DNA of 64,000 nucleotides from Runella aurantiaca (GCF_003339505.1 NZ_QPIW01000004.1:248001-312000); one strand, 5' to 3'; counted from the stretch's first letter, positions 35,779-45,145 are shown. The notes: generated by a model from the letters alone, not told the origin. Numbers and translations: made by a program.

Positions 35779-36032
35779 GAAAACATACCGAGTTGGGCCG
35801 TAATGCTTTTGGGCGATTGAGAATGCTTTCGGTGTTGATTGGTGCGGGTGAAATCAGCCTTGGGGGTAATTGTCGCTTAAAAATTTACGGGCAACTTACC
35901 TGCGCATCAGGCAAACGACTCAAACCTCAAAACCGCGTTTTTTTTAAGAACAAACAGGAGGCATTGGGGTATGGTTACCGACCTTGTGGTCGGTGTATGC
36001 CGAAAGAATATCAGGATTGGAAAAAAGAATAA
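35775..36032 (+). CDS. Ada-type metal-binding domain protein
   Basis: An 85-aa protein that is essentially the zinc-binding module of the Ada methyl-phosphotriester repair protein. It carries the SGKRLKPQNRVFF core (about 45-57) and the YRPCGRC pair (Cys71, Cys74). Cys43 matches the second Ada cysteine, but the position of the methyl-accepting cysteine (the first, after Tyr38) is Gly39. So the classic methyl transfer to that residue cannot occur; Cys33 might serve as a ligand instead. It overlaps the preceding oxygenase gene by 4 nt and has no transcription-factor part. Confidence 0.82.
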   Translation: MRKHTELGRNAFGRLRMLSVLIGAGEISLGGNCRLKIYGQLTCASGKRLKPQNRVFFKNKQEALGYGYRPCGRCMPKEYQDWKKE

Positions 36033-36044
36033 GACTTGCGGTTG

Positions 36045-36081
36045 TGAGAAACAGCAGTCACATCATTGCCGCAGTTTCTCA
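36045..36081. terminator. Weak hairpin between converging genes
   Basis: TGAGAAAC (36045-36052) pairs with GTTTCTCA (36074-36081), with a long loop. It lies between the Ada-domain gene and the convergent P-type ATPase gene and may end both. No strong U-tract is present. Confidence 0.35.
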
Positions 36082-36091
36082 AAACCTAACC

Positions 36092-38593
36092 TTATTGCTT
36101 TTGCCTACGTATCCACTTATATCCCTCAAACCAAATGACTGACGCGAAGCCTACCAAAGCGGCGATTCCTAATTGAGGGAGGGTGAGGGGCGAAAGTTTG
36201 AAAAAGGAGGCAAAGACAGGGACGTACACCAGTGCCGCCAGCAGTAAAATTGTGATAGCAATTACCCCAACCAACAGGTTGTTTTTATACCGAAAAGTGG
36301 TAAAAATAGATTCCTGAAACGAGCGGTTGACCAGCGTTAAAAATACATTGGCCATGACCAACGTCACAAAAACCATGGTCCGGGTCAGGTTTTCGTCATA
36401 GCCTTCGGCGACCGAATAGCGGTAGGAAAATAAAGTGCCCAGCGTAATGAATAAGCCCTGTACAATGCTGATAGATAGCTCTTTGAAGTTTAGAAATGTA
36501 TCCGTGAGCGCCCTAGGAGGCTGTTTCATTGCGTTTCTTTCTAAGGGCTCATTTTCATAGACAATGGAGCAGGTCGGCCCCATGATGAGTTCCAGAAAAA
36601 TCACGTGTACGGGCGTAAAAATGGATGGATAAACCCACCCCAAAATCAACGGCAATGCTACCGTCAGAATGATGGGAATGTGAATGGAAATGATGTATTG
36701 AATGGCTTTTTTGAGGTTGGTATAAATCTTTCGCCCCATCGCCACGGCGTCTACCATTTTACTGAAATCATCGTCCACCAAAATCAGCGAAGAGGCTTGT
36801 TTGGCAATTTCTGAGCCACGTTTTCCCATGGCGATTCCGATGTGGGCGGCTTTGAGGGCTGGGCCGTCGTTGACGCCGTCGCCCGTCATGCCCACGATTT
36901 GGTGTTGGTCTTTTAAGGTATTAATAATTTTAAGCTTGGCTTCGGGAAACATCCGGGTAAAGATGCTCACTTTGCTGATTTTATCGGCCTGCTCTTCGGG
37001 ACTTAGCTTAAGCAATTCGTCGCCCGTGATAGGAGGAAGCTTGCTTTTAAAATGGGCTTGTTTGGCAATAGAAGCGGTCGTGAGGGAATTGTCACCTGTG
37101 ATGATTTTGACTTGGATGCCAGCGTCATAAAACTGCTTGAAAACTTTAGAAATGTTACGTTTGGGCGGGTCATAAAATCCTACTAACCCCAAAAATCGAA
37201 ACTCAAAATCTTGTTGATTTTGGGGAAAATTATTGCCTTCAAAATCGGTTGTTCCTACGCCTAAAACCCGATAGCCTTCAGCGGCAAAATCAGCAACTTG
37301 TTGGAAGATAAGTTTTTTTTGTTCTTCTGAAACGGACGAGTGTTTGAGAATCGCTTCTGGAGCACCTTTACAAGCAATGATGCGTTTTCCTGCCTCATTT
37401 TCAAAGAGATGCGTCATCATCGGCGGCTTGCCCGAGAGCGGATATTCATGAATGAATTTAAACAGCGGGCGCTCGTCGGTGGCAGTGATGGATGCGTATG
37501 CTTGATGCAATGCCTTTTCCATGGGGTCAAAGGGGGCGGGTTCGCTGGCCCACATGGCAGTGGTGATGAGCTCTTGTGCGGCGGTCGTATCCCAATGGCC
37601 GTTTTGGGCTACTTGGTTGGTTTGCATTACATATATTTGATGCAATTCCATTTTGTTTTCGGTGATGGTACCCGTTTTATCGGTGCATAACACCGTGGCC
37701 GAACCCAGCGCTTCCACGGTTTGGGTTTGTTTGACAATCACGCCCTGTTGCATCAATCGCCAAGCCCCCAAGGCCATAAATGAAGCAAATGCCACGGGGA
37801 TTTCTTCGGGGAGTACCGACATGGCAATGGTCAACCCTTTGAGCAAACTTTCTAAAATATCGCGCGATTGGAAATAATTAATCCCCCAAATAATCAGAAA
37901 AACCACCACGCCAACGGCGGCCATTTTTTTGACAAAATTTTCAATTTGTATTTGTAACGGTGTTTTTTCGGATTGGATTTCACTGAGCGATTGGCCGATT
38001 TGCCCCAATTTTGATTGTTTCCCCACGGCCGTTACTTCAAAAACACACTGTCCAGATTGTACCAACGAACCCCGATAAACCTGTCCGTTTTCGTCAGAAT
38101 TAAGCTCTTTTTGAACGGCAAAGGCTTCGCCCGTCAGCAATGATTCGTTGACGGAGAAATCGTTGATTTGCCGCAATTTTCCGTCGGCAGGAATAAGGTC
38201 TCCTTCCGAGGCGACGGCAATGTCGCCGATGACCAACTCATCGACGGGAATTTCGACCAATTGATTGTTTCGAATCACCGTCGCGGCCGACTGTGTGTAG
38301 GCTTTTAGGGCTTCTAGGGCTTTTTTGCTGCGGGAATCTTGATAAAAAGAAATAGCGGAGACCAGTAAAATGGCCCCCAACATAAAAAAGCCTTCCGATA
38401 ATTCGCCCAACGAAAAATAAATAACGGTACATGCGACCAAGAGCAAAAACATCGGCTCGGTAGCGGCTTCTTTGAGCGCTTGCCACCAAACATCGTTGTC
38501 CCCTTTTTGGAGTGCATTGTTTCCGTTTTTGTCTAAGGAGTCTTCGACTTCAGTATCCGAAAGGCCTTGAAATGGATAAGGATTGACTGCCAT
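36092..38593 (-). CDS. Cation-translocating P-type ATPase (P2-type)
   Basis: This 833-aa inner-membrane ATPase moves a cation across the membrane. The phosphorylated Asp305 is in CTDKTGT. The TGEA dephosphorylation loop (about 154-157), the GDGVNDGPALK hinge and about ten membrane helices (two before residue 80, two near 222-265, six at the C-terminus) place it in the calcium/sodium-potassium-like P2 group rather than the heavy-metal CPx group. The usual PEGL motif in helix 4 reads PEEIP (262-266), a variant that may change ion choice. Start at 38593; an in-frame ATG at 38698 would add 35 residues and overlap the promoter region of the divergent acylase. Confidence 0.92.
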   Translation of the reverse strand: MAVNPYPFQGLSDTEVEDSLDKNGNNALQKGDNDVWWQALKEAATEPMFLLLVACTVIYFSLGELSEGFFMLGAILLVSAISFYQDSRSKKALEALKAYTQSAATVIRNNQLVEIPVDELVIGDIAVASEGDLIPADGKLRQINDFSVNESLLTGEAFAVQKELNSDENGQVYRGSLVQSGQCVFEVTAVGKQSKLGQIGQSLSEIQSEKTPLQIQIENFVKKMAAVGVVVFLIIWGINYFQSRDILESLLKGLTIAMSVLPEEIPVAFASFMALGAWRLMQQGVIVKQTQTVEALGSATVLCTDKTGTITENKMELHQIYVMQTNQVAQNGHWDTTAAQELITTAMWASEPAPFDPMEKALHQAYASITATDERPLFKFIHEYPLSGKPPMMTHLFENEAGKRIIACKGAPEAILKHSSVSEEQKKLIFQQVADFAAEGYRVLGVGTTDFEGNNFPQNQQDFEFRFLGLVGFYDPPKRNISKVFKQFYDAGIQVKIITGDNSLTTASIAKQAHFKSKLPPITGDELLKLSPEEQADKISKVSIFTRMFPEAKLKIINTLKDQHQIVGMTGDGVNDGPALKAAHIGIAMGKRGSEIAKQASSLILVDDDFSKMVDAVAMGRKIYTNLKKAIQYIISIHIPIILTVALPLILGWVYPSIFTPVHVIFLELIMGPTCSIVYENEPLERNAMKQPPRALTDTFLNFKELSISIVQGLFITLGTLFSYRYSVAEGYDENLTRTMVFVTLVMANVFLTLVNRSFQESIFTTFRYKNNLLVGVIAITILLLAALVYVPVFASFFKLSPLTLPQLGIAALVGFASVIWFEGYKWIRRQKQ

Positions 38594-38715
38594 AATAAAA
38601 AACCAGCCCCAATTTCTTTTGAGCTTGCCAGAGTTATTGATAAGTTTGCTAAATCTACAAAATAAACGTGGATAGCCCTGACTGATTTTCATCATCAAAC
38701 TTCTTTACAACCCTT

Positions 38716-40902
38716 ATGAAGCACCTTATCCTCCTGTTTTTGTTGCCGTTATCGGTATTAGCCCAAAAGTTTACACCCGCCGAAATCGCCCGTTATCAGC
38801 AGCAGGCAAACCGCGTCACCATCATTCGCGACAATTGGGGCATTCCGCACATTTACGGTAAGTCGGATGCCGATGCCGTTTTTGGATTATTGTACGCCCA
38901 ATGCGAGGATGATTTTAAACGCGTTGAATTGAATTATATTGAGAAATTGGGCCGAATGGCCGAGCTAAAAGGGGAGTCGGCTTTGTACAACGATTTGCAA
39001 ATTAAGTTGTTGATTGATACCACAGAAGCGATTGCAGATTACAACAAAGCGGAGCCGTGGATGAAAAAACTGCTGAACGCCTACGCCGATGGTATCAACT
39101 ATTATTTACTCAAAAACCCGCAGGTAAAGCCGGCATTGCTGACCAAATTTCAGCCTTGGTATCAGCTATTATGGACCGATGGTAGTATCGGAGCCATTAG
39201 CACGGCGGAGTTGACGGTGCCAGAATTGAGGAATTTTTATTCAGGAGAGGCCACCGCTGCTTTGGCCGAACCCAAAGACCCCGAGTATCAAACAGGCTCT
39301 AATGGCTTCGCATTTGCGCCTTCTAAAACGGCCTCAGGCAACGCCATTTTGTACATTAATCCCCACGTAACGTTTTATTTTCGACCCGAAGTGCAAGTCG
39401 TGAGCGAAGAAGGGCTTCACGCGTATGGGGCAGTAACTTGGGGGCAATTCTTTGTTTATCAAGGCTTTAATAAATATTGTGGCTGGATGCATACTTCGTG
39501 TAACGTCGATGTAGCTGATATGTATGCCGAAAAAGTGACCAAAAAAGGCGATAAATTTTTCTATGAGTATGACCAAAAACTTAAGCCCGTTACGGAAAAG
39601 AAAATTACGATTAAATACCTAGACGGTGACGTTCTGAAAAGCAAAACATTTACCACTTATTACACGCACCACGGGCCCATTATGGCTAAGCGCGATGGAA
39701 AATGGGTGAGCCTACGGTCGTATAATCGCTCCATGACTAGCTTGATTCAGAGCTGGAAACGCACCAAAGCGAAAGGGTTTGAAGATTATAAAAAGATAAT
39801 GGACCTCAAAGCAAACACTTCAAATAGTACGGTTTTTGCGGATTATAAAGGGAATATTGCCTACTGGCATGGAAATTATGTGCCCATTCGCGACAAAAAT
39901 ATGAACTGGTCGCAAGTAATGGATGGCACCACGCCCGCAACCGAATGGAAAGGATTGCATCCCGTGGAAGAATCCGTTCATTTGTACAATCCCGTGAATG
40001 GCTGGCTGCAAAACTGCAACTCAACGCCTTTTACGGCAGCGGGGGTGAACAGTCCAAAGAAAGAAAATTTTCCACCTTACATGGCTCCCGATGGCGAGAA
40101 TTTTCGGGGAGTAAATGCCGTTCGGGTGTTGAGTCAAGGAAGTGGTTATACCCTCGATAAAGTAATTGCGTCGGGTTATGATACTTACCTTTCGGCGTTC
40201 GAAGTGTTGGTGCCTGCGTTGGTTAGTTCTTTTGAGAAAAATGTGAAGCCGACCGATTCGCTGTATTCGCAGCTGAATGAGGCCGTTACGTTGTTGAAAA
40301 ATTGGGATTATCATACAGCCGAGAATTCATTAGCGACCACGGTGGCCATCGAATGGGCCCAAAAACTGACGCCGACCATTACCCGTCTTTACATCAACGA
40401 AGGCGAAGCCGACCAAGTGACAAACACCAAGCGTTTTGCCGCTGAGGCTACGCTCAGCCAACTGACGTCACCGTTGGTATCAGCCTTGAATGACCTTAAA
40501 ACCAAGTTTGGAAAATGGCAAATGCCTTGGGGCGAAATCAATCGTTTTCAGCGTTTGACGGGCGATGTGCAATCCAAATACGATGACAGTCAGCCGAGTT
40601 ATCCCGTCAAATACGCGTCTGCATTGTGGGGGATGTTGCCGTCGTACAACAGCCGGCCGTACCCGGGCACCAACAAGCGCTATGGCGTGAGCGGCAACAG
40701 TTTTATTTGCGCCGTTGAATTTGGCCCTCGTATTACCGCCAAGTCGCTGTTGGCGGGTGGCGAAAGCGGCGACCCTGCCTCTAAGCACTTTTTCGACCAA
40801 GGGTCGATGTATTCTCAGGGAAAATTCAAAGATGTATTATTTTACAAAGAAGATGTTCTGAAAAACGCCGAACGGACGTACCACCCGGGAGATAAAAAGT
40901 AA
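38716..40902 (+). CDS. Penicillin-acylase family hydrolase (Ntn hydrolase)
   Basis: A 728-aa exported enzyme. A signal peptide (to about LAQK, residue 18) precedes the alpha chain. The autocatalytic cleavage point is visible at TGSNGFA, making Ser195 the N-terminal nucleophile of the beta chain, as in penicillin and acyl-homoserine-lactone acylases. The beta chain keeps HGP (THHGPIM) and the tryptophan-rich core. Such enzymes cleave amide bonds of acylated small molecules, including quorum signals. The real substrate is unknown. It diverges from the P-type ATPase and is followed by a strong hairpin. Confidence 0.88.
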   Translation: MKHLILLFLLPLSVLAQKFTPAEIARYQQQANRVTIIRDNWGIPHIYGKSDADAVFGLLYAQCEDDFKRVELNYIEKLGRMAELKGESALYNDLQIKLLIDTTEAIADYNKAEPWMKKLLNAYADGINYYLLKNPQVKPALLTKFQPWYQLLWTDGSIGAISTAELTVPELRNFYSGEATAALAEPKDPEYQTGSNGFAFAPSKTASGNAILYINPHVTFYFRPEVQVVSEEGLHAYGAVTWGQFFVYQGFNKYCGWMHTSCNVDVADMYAEKVTKKGDKFFYEYDQKLKPVTEKKITIKYLDGDVLKSKTFTTYYTHHGPIMAKRDGKWVSLRSYNRSMTSLIQSWKRTKAKGFEDYKKIMDLKANTSNSTVFADYKGNIAYWHGNYVPIRDKNMNWSQVMDGTTPATEWKGLHPVEESVHLYNPVNGWLQNCNSTPFTAAGVNSPKKENFPPYMAPDGENFRGVNAVRVLSQGSGYTLDKVIASGYDTYLSAFEVLVPALVSSFEKNVKPTDSLYSQLNEAVTLLKNWDYHTAENSLATTVAIEWAQKLTPTITRLYINEGEADQVTNTKRFAAEATLSQLTSPLVSALNDLKTKFGKWQMPWGEINRFQRLTGDVQSKYDDSQPSYPVKYASALWGMLPSYNSRPYPGTNKRYGVSGNSFICAVEFGPRITAKSLLAGGESGDPASKHFFDQGSMYSQGKFKDVLFYKEDVLKNAERTYHPGDKK

Positions 40903-40920
40903 CGCAGAGAACCTCAAAGA

Positions 40921-40966
40921 AAAATGAGAACCGCAGAGAACTTAAGTTTCTTGCGGTTCTCATTTT
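40921..40966. terminator. Long hairpin terminator after the acylase gene
   Basis: A perfect 15-bp stem (40921-40935 with 40952-40966) encloses a partly self-paired loop, and its right arm ends in TTTT. A CGCAGAGAAC motif occurs at 40903 and again in the loop at 40932, recalling intergenic repeats common in Bacteroidota. Confidence 0.72.
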
Positions 40967-41001
40967 AATTATCTCCGTGTAATTTATTGATATACAGATA
41001 T

Positions 41002-41226
41002 ATGGATGGTTTTAACCCAAATTACTTGAAAGAATTAGTGACTTTTCAAATGCCTTTTGGCAAATACAAAGGGGTATTGCTCTGCGATTTGCCCGAACCT
41101 TACTTGGTGTGGTTTCACAAAGAAGGCTTTCCGGCGGGGAAGTTGGGGGTATTGTTGGCAACGATGTACGAGATTAAATTGAACGGATTAGAGTATTTGT
41201 TGAAGCCCTTGCGAGAGAAAAAATAA
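41002..41226 (+). CDS. DUF3820 family protein
   Basis: A 74-aa cytoplasmic protein with the family's short core: MPFGKYKG (about 15-22), a DLPEPYLVWF segment and a Lys/Arg-rich end. DUF3820 proteins are small and of unknown function, although one member was described as a quorum-sensing-regulated virulence factor. It lies 42 nt upstream of the next plus-strand gene. The ATG at 41002 is preferred to an in-frame TTG at 40987. Confidence 0.78.
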   Translation: MDGFNPNYLKELVTFQMPFGKYKGVLLCDLPEPYLVWFHKEGFPAGKLGVLLATMYEIKLNGLEYLLKPLREKK

Positions 41227-41268
41227 AGGCTTTAGCAGGCAGTTTTACTTTATAAACTAAACTTACGA

Positions 41269-42015
41269 ATGAGAAAAATTGTAAAAGGATTGGGGATTTT
41301 CGTAGGGTTAGTGGCAGTGATTGGGTTAACGGCGTTTGCATTCTTGAACGAAAAAAGACCAGTGGCACCACCAAGTGCACAGGCTGATAGTTTAGCAAAA
41401 AAAATGTTGATAGCAGTCAACAAATCGGCGTGGGACAGTACCCATTTCATCACTTGGAAATACGGCAATGGTCATACGTACGTTTGGGATAAAAAAAACA
41501 ACTTTGTTTTTGTCAATTGGGGTGACTATCGGGTTTTATTGAACCTCCAAACTTGGGACAGGGGGAGGGCATTCAAAGGAACTGAAGAAGTAAAAGGGCC
41601 AGATTTGGATGTAGTTCGCGGAAAAGCATGGACGTATTTTTGCAATGATTCGTTTTGGTTGATTGCTCCTTTCAAAGTGTTTGACGAAGGAACCACCCGC
41701 AGCTTGGTGCCCAATGAAGACGGCACCAACGATTTATTGGTCAGTTATGCCAGCGGCGGAGTTACCCCCGGCGATGCCTACCTCTGGAAGCTCGATGCCA
41801 GTGGATTGCCTTTGTCCTACAAAATGTGGGTAAAAGTCCTTCCCGTCGGAGGGGTAATGGCCACGTGGGAGGGTTGGAGCAAACAGCCTACGGGGGCTAT
41901 GCTGCCCAGTTTTCATCAACTTGGACCGTTGAAACTGCCCATAAAAGACCTCAGAACAGGACGTACACTGACCGAAACAGGCGTGAGTGGCTCTATTTTT
42001 GACCCGATTCGGTAG
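41269..42015 (+). CDS. Hypothetical membrane-anchored protein
   Basis: A 248-aa protein of unknown family. A single N-terminal helix (about residues 6-26) is followed by a periplasmic domain rich in Trp, Tyr and Gly, with a HTYVWDKKNNFVFVNWGDYRV segment split by turns and many short beta-strands. The helix has no lipobox or clear cleavage site, so the protein is likely membrane-anchored. It converges with the next gene; their ends are 17 nt apart within a shared hairpin. Confidence 0.65.
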   Translation: MRKIVKGLGIFVGLVAVIGLTAFAFLNEKRPVAPPSAQADSLAKKMLIAVNKSAWDSTHFITWKYGNGHTYVWDKKNNFVFVNWGDYRVLLNLQTWDRGRAFKGTEEVKGPDLDVVRGKAWTYFCNDSFWLIAPFKVFDEGTTRSLVPNEDGTNDLLVSYASGGVTPGDAYLWKLDASGLPLSYKMWVKVLPVGGVMATWEGWSKQPTGAMLPSFHQLGPLKLPIKDLRTGRTLTETGVSGSIFDPIR

Positions 42016-42019
42016 TGGT

Positions 42020-42054
42020 TTTCGAGAAAGAATCAACTTGGTTCTTTCTCGAAA
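42020..42054. terminator. Bidirectional terminator hairpin
   Basis: A perfect 13-bp stem (42020-42032 with 42042-42054) lies between two converging genes and overlaps the last codons of the minus-strand one. Confidence 0.7.
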
Positions 42055-43088
42055 GCTGCTCCCTTTATTTCCGTAATCAATTCATAACCAAACAATCCAG
42101 CTGGGGTTTGGTAGCCTGCCACGTTTTTTAAATCCAATATTTTTTGGGAGATGAGCAACGAAGCTTCGGCGGTCAATTTGTAGCCTTCGGGGGTGACCAA
42201 ACGTGCTTCGACGGTTTTGCCTTCGGCGTTGGTGGCCTTGCCCCAAATGAATGATTGTCCTTTTTGGGACTGATGCTCGGTCGGTCCCGTTATTTTTTTG
42301 TCGACGTAGTTTTGCAATTGTTTTTTGATAAAACGGCTGCGTAAAATAGGGTTGAACAAAAATTGTAGCTTCATCGACCAATACGCCAACTTGGGCACAC
42401 CCACGTAGGTTTCGATGTTGGGAATACCCGTGGTATGATGCGCAGTAGAGACATCTCCCCACGGAATGGTCATAGCGAAGTGTTTAAACTTGCCGAAATC
42501 AATTGTTTTGCCTTTGTCACCCACCGGTTTGGGCACAATTGCCCCGTTTTCTCGGGCCGCGCCCGTATTGCCGAGGCTTTCGAGCATGGTGGTCATAGTG
42601 CCGTGCGACACGCTTCCGCCGACGTTGGTAAACGCCAATTCTAAGTGTGTGGCGTCGGGGAGTTTTGTGTGGAGAAGCTTGGCCATGCAATCCGTCGGTA
42701 CGACGTCAAAGCCTACGCCGGGCATCAAAACAATCTTACTTGCGAGGGCTTTTTGATGGTATGATTTTACCAACTCAAACACTTCTATTTCTCCGGTAAT
42801 GTCCAAATAGTGCGTTTGGGTGTTCAAACAGGCTTCGACTAAGGGTTGGGCGGTTCGGGTAAAAGGGCCGGCACAATTTAAGACCAACGGAAATTTTTTA
42901 AGCTGTTTGACGATATTTTCTTGATTATTTAGGTCAAAAATTAGGTATTCAAGCCCGTGTTTTTCGGCAAGGGGTTTGATTTTGCTTTCGTTTCGCCCCG
43001 CAATGACGGGCTTTTTGCCTTGCTTTACCGCCAAGTCGACGATGAGTGTGCCCGTAAATCCGCTTGCGCCGTAGATAAGAAATGACAT
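42033..43088 (-). CDS. Saccharopine-dehydrogenase-like NAD(P)-binding oxidoreductase
   Basis: A 351-aa protein with an N-terminal Rossmann fold (LIYGASGFTGTLIVDLA, GxxGFTG at residues 7-13). The LNCAGPFTRTAQPLVEACL and THYLDITGE segments are typical of the saccharopine dehydrogenase-like/trans-acting enoyl reductase group (COG3268). These enzymes reduce or isomerise lipid or polyketide intermediates in some species. Here the substrate cannot be told. A second hydrophobic region is at about 250-260. The gene is single and converges with the previous one. Confidence 0.8.
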   Translation of the reverse strand: MSFLIYGASGFTGTLIVDLAVKQGKKPVIAGRNESKIKPLAEKHGLEYLIFDLNNQENIVKQLKKFPLVLNCAGPFTRTAQPLVEACLNTQTHYLDITGEIEVFELVKSYHQKALASKIVLMPGVGFDVVPTDCMAKLLHTKLPDATHLELAFTNVGGSVSHGTMTTMLESLGNTGAARENGAIVPKPVGDKGKTIDFGKFKHFAMTIPWGDVSTAHHTTGIPNIETYVGVPKLAYWSMKLQFLFNPILRSRFIKKQLQNYVDKKITGPTEHQSQKGQSFIWGKATNAEGKTVEARLVTPEGYKLTAEASLLISQKILDLKNVAGYQTPAGLFGYELITEIKGAAFEKEPS

Positions 43089-43249
43089 GATGACTGAGGT
43101 TTAGAGGGTAAAGGTAACAGCTAAAAGGCAGCGACCCGATGGAGAGAGAAAATAAAGCTATTTGAGGCGGGTAGTCCTGAAAATAACGTAGTTTAGCAAC
43201 AAAAATGGCGATTTGTCGGTTTAACTGTTTTACCTAAATCCTAGTCTAT

Positions 43250-44005
43250 ATGTTAAAGTTAGTTTGTTCTTTCTTCTTTTTAGTGCTTTGTCTTGCCTGT
43301 AACAACGCTGATAAAAGCAGTAATTCTGAGGAAAGGCCCGTTGATAAAAAGGCCAAAGAAATAGTTGATAAATGCATAAAAGCCCACGGCGGCAAAAATT
43401 ACGAAGCTTTTGATCTGTCATTTGACTTTCGAAAATTTAAGGTTCACTTAAAACAAACGGGTACTCAATTTTCCTACGAGCGCACCACCACCGACTCTCT
43501 CAACAACGTGTATCATGATATTTTGACCAACGAAAGTTTTGTCAGAAAGCGCAATGATACAACTCAGGTGCTTTCCCAAAAAGACGAAGATAAATACCGT
43601 GAAGGTATCAATGCTATCGCGTATTTTGTGTTGCTCCCTTACAAGCTTTCGGAGCCTGCCGTTATTCTAAAATACGTTGGTGAAATAAGCATTGACAATC
43701 AAAAATACCACAAAATCAGGGTCACCTTTGAGCAGGAAGGCGGCGGTAAAGACCACGAAGATGAGTTTTGTTATTGGATAAATCAATCTACCAATACGCT
43801 CGATTACCTTTCGTACGCCAACGGCGGCCCGCGTTTGCGCAAAGCCGTCAAGCGCGACACCGTTGGCGGGATTGTGTTTCAGAATTATGAAAACTACGAA
43901 ATTTTGGACAAAACCCTCCCCACCACGGAGTATGATAAAGCCTTTTTGGAAGGAAAGTCCAAATTGCTCTCTATGATTGAGCAGAGCAATTACGTAGCTA
44001 AGTGA
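43250..44005 (+). CDS. DUF6503 family lipoprotein
   Basis: A 251-aa exported lipoprotein. The signal has the lipobox LCLAC (Cys about residue 17), followed by a low-complexity linker. The mature domain of the DUF6503 type, found in Bacteroidota, contains a KCIKAHGG segment near residues 43-50 and an FCYWINQSTNTLDYLSY segment near 179-195. The pattern of paired beta-strands recalls LolA/LppX-like lipoprotein-carrier folds, but this is inference. Its stop is 3 nt from that of the convergent rhodanese gene. Confidence 0.75.
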   Translation: MLKLVCSFFFLVLCLACNNADKSSNSEERPVDKKAKEIVDKCIKAHGGKNYEAFDLSFDFRKFKVHLKQTGTQFSYERTTTDSLNNVYHDILTNESFVRKRNDTTQVLSQKDEDKYREGINAIAYFVLLPYKLSEPAVILKYVGEISIDNQKYHKIRVTFEQEGGGKDHEDEFCYWINQSTNTLDYLSYANGGPRLRKAVKRDTVGGIVFQNYENYEILDKTLPTTEYDKAFLEGKSKLLSMIEQSNYVAK

Positions 44006-44008
44006 TGG

Positions 44009-44413
44009 TTATTGGGCCACGATGGCGGTTGAATACCCCGCTGCTCGCCATCCGTTGAGGCCTCCGTCTAGGTTATAGACTTTTTTGAACCCCTTTTCTA
44101 GCAATAATTCGCCCGCGTTGGCGCTGCGACCACCCGTAGCGCAATAGACCAATACAGGTTTGTTTTTGTCGAGTTTGGCAATCTGTTTTTCAAAATCGGG
44201 GCTGTTGTAATCCATGTGAATGGCCTGCGGAATAACACCACCCACGAGTTCGGGACCAGTGCGGACATCTACCACCACCTCGTCGGGGAGGGTATCTATG
44301 AGGTTTTGAAAGGTTTTTGCGTCAATAGTTTGTGCTTTTTGGCCAGAAGAGCAAGCCCCAAGCCCTACGATAAATCCGAGAAGAAATAGACTGTTTTTCA
44401 TTGAACTTTTCAT
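44009..44413 (-). CDS. Rhodanese-like lipoprotein
   Basis: A 134-aa envelope-anchored protein: a lipoprotein signal with the lipobox GLGAC (Cys about residue 17), then a single rhodanese domain. The active-site loop is CATGGRS, with the catalytic Cys in VYCATGG. Rhodaneses move sulfane sulfur or bind persulfides. The ATG at 44413 overlaps the stop of the preceding c-type-haem gene (ATGA), so the two are coupled. The cytoplasmic rhodanese at 50519-50845 is a clear paralogue. Confidence 0.85.
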   Translation of the reverse strand: MKSSMKNSLFLLGFIVGLGACSSGQKAQTIDAKTFQNLIDTLPDEVVVDVRTGPELVGGVIPQAIHMDYNSPDFEKQIAKLDKNKPVLVYCATGGRSANAGELLLEKGFKKVYNLDGGLNGWRAAGYSTAIVAQ

Positions 44414-44976
44414 TGTTTGGTGACGAACGTCAGCTTCCATGCGCCTCTCAATTGGCCCATGGCGTAGCCGGTTGCTTTGTCAAAACGGTATTTTCGTTGA
44501 ATTGTTTTCAGTGTGGCGGCTTCAATGTCTTGTTTGGGTTTGCCGTGACATTGTAGGCAGGTTGGCATTCCGATTTTGATGGGTTTGTAATAAACGTAGC
44601 CTTTTGAAACCTGCACGAGCGTATCTTTCAGGGAATTGGCGGCAAAGATATCCAGTATTTTTTTGTCAAACAGCGATGCGGCATTGTCAGGATTACGGTT
44701 TTTGTCCGAAATTCGTTGAATCTCCACCCGATGTTTCTGCGAAAGCGCCTTGGTCAGCGGCACGGCATTCTCGTTACAATAATCCACTGCATGGGCGGCG
44801 CCGCCTTTTTCAATCGCTCCCAATAAGTTGGAAATCAGGCTTTGTTGGGCCTGTAAGCTGAGTGAATCGCCGAGCTTATGGTAATTGAGGGTCTGTTGGG
44901 GCGTTTGTGGTGATTGGAAGGCGGTTATTAATACCGTTGCCAGAAAAAAAGCACCGGAAAAAAGTAAAGGTTTCAT
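44410..44976 (-). CDS. DUF3365 c-type haem protein
   Basis: A 188-aa exported protein of the DUF3365 (Tll0287-like) family. It has an N-terminal signal (to about residue 20) and one CxxCH haem-binding motif, CLQCH (about residue 148), after a YVYYKPIKIGMPT segment. DUF3365 domains are periplasmic sensor or electron-carrier modules. It is coupled to the rhodanese lipoprotein downstream, which suggests a periplasmic sulfur or redox reaction. A weakly conserved sequence resembling the Crp-like palindromes lies about 97 nt upstream (45067-45080). Confidence 0.84.
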   Translation of the reverse strand: MKPLLFSGAFFLATVLITAFQSPQTPQQTLNYHKLGDSLSLQAQQSLISNLLGAIEKGGAAHAVDYCNENAVPLTKALSQKHRVEIQRISDKNRNPDNAASLFDKKILDIFAANSLKDTLVQVSKGYVYYKPIKIGMPTCLQCHGKPKQDIEAATLKTIQRKYRFDKATGYAMGQLRGAWKLTFVTKQ

Positions 44977-45145
44977 TCGAAAAGGGTTTTCAGTTTGACT
45001 TTGCCGGTAAATAGAGCGTCAATTTAGGCTTTTCATCTTTGATTTTGTCCACGGGCCCTTGTTTTTGGGGCTTTAGTCACAAAATAAACATAAATAACGC
45101 TGCTTTTTTCGGAATAAAAGCCTAATCATTAACTTTTTCGACCAG

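Noticed and set aside
40903-40942. CGCAGAGAAC direct repeat as a CRISPR or mobile-element end
   Set aside because: Only two units, one inside a terminator loop; no spacers, no target-site duplication, no transposase.
45067-45080. Fourth Crp-like site before the DUF3365 gene
   Set aside because: It matches the best site at 11 of 14 positions but one half is poor and no -7 box lies at the distance seen for the other three, so I do not list it as a site.
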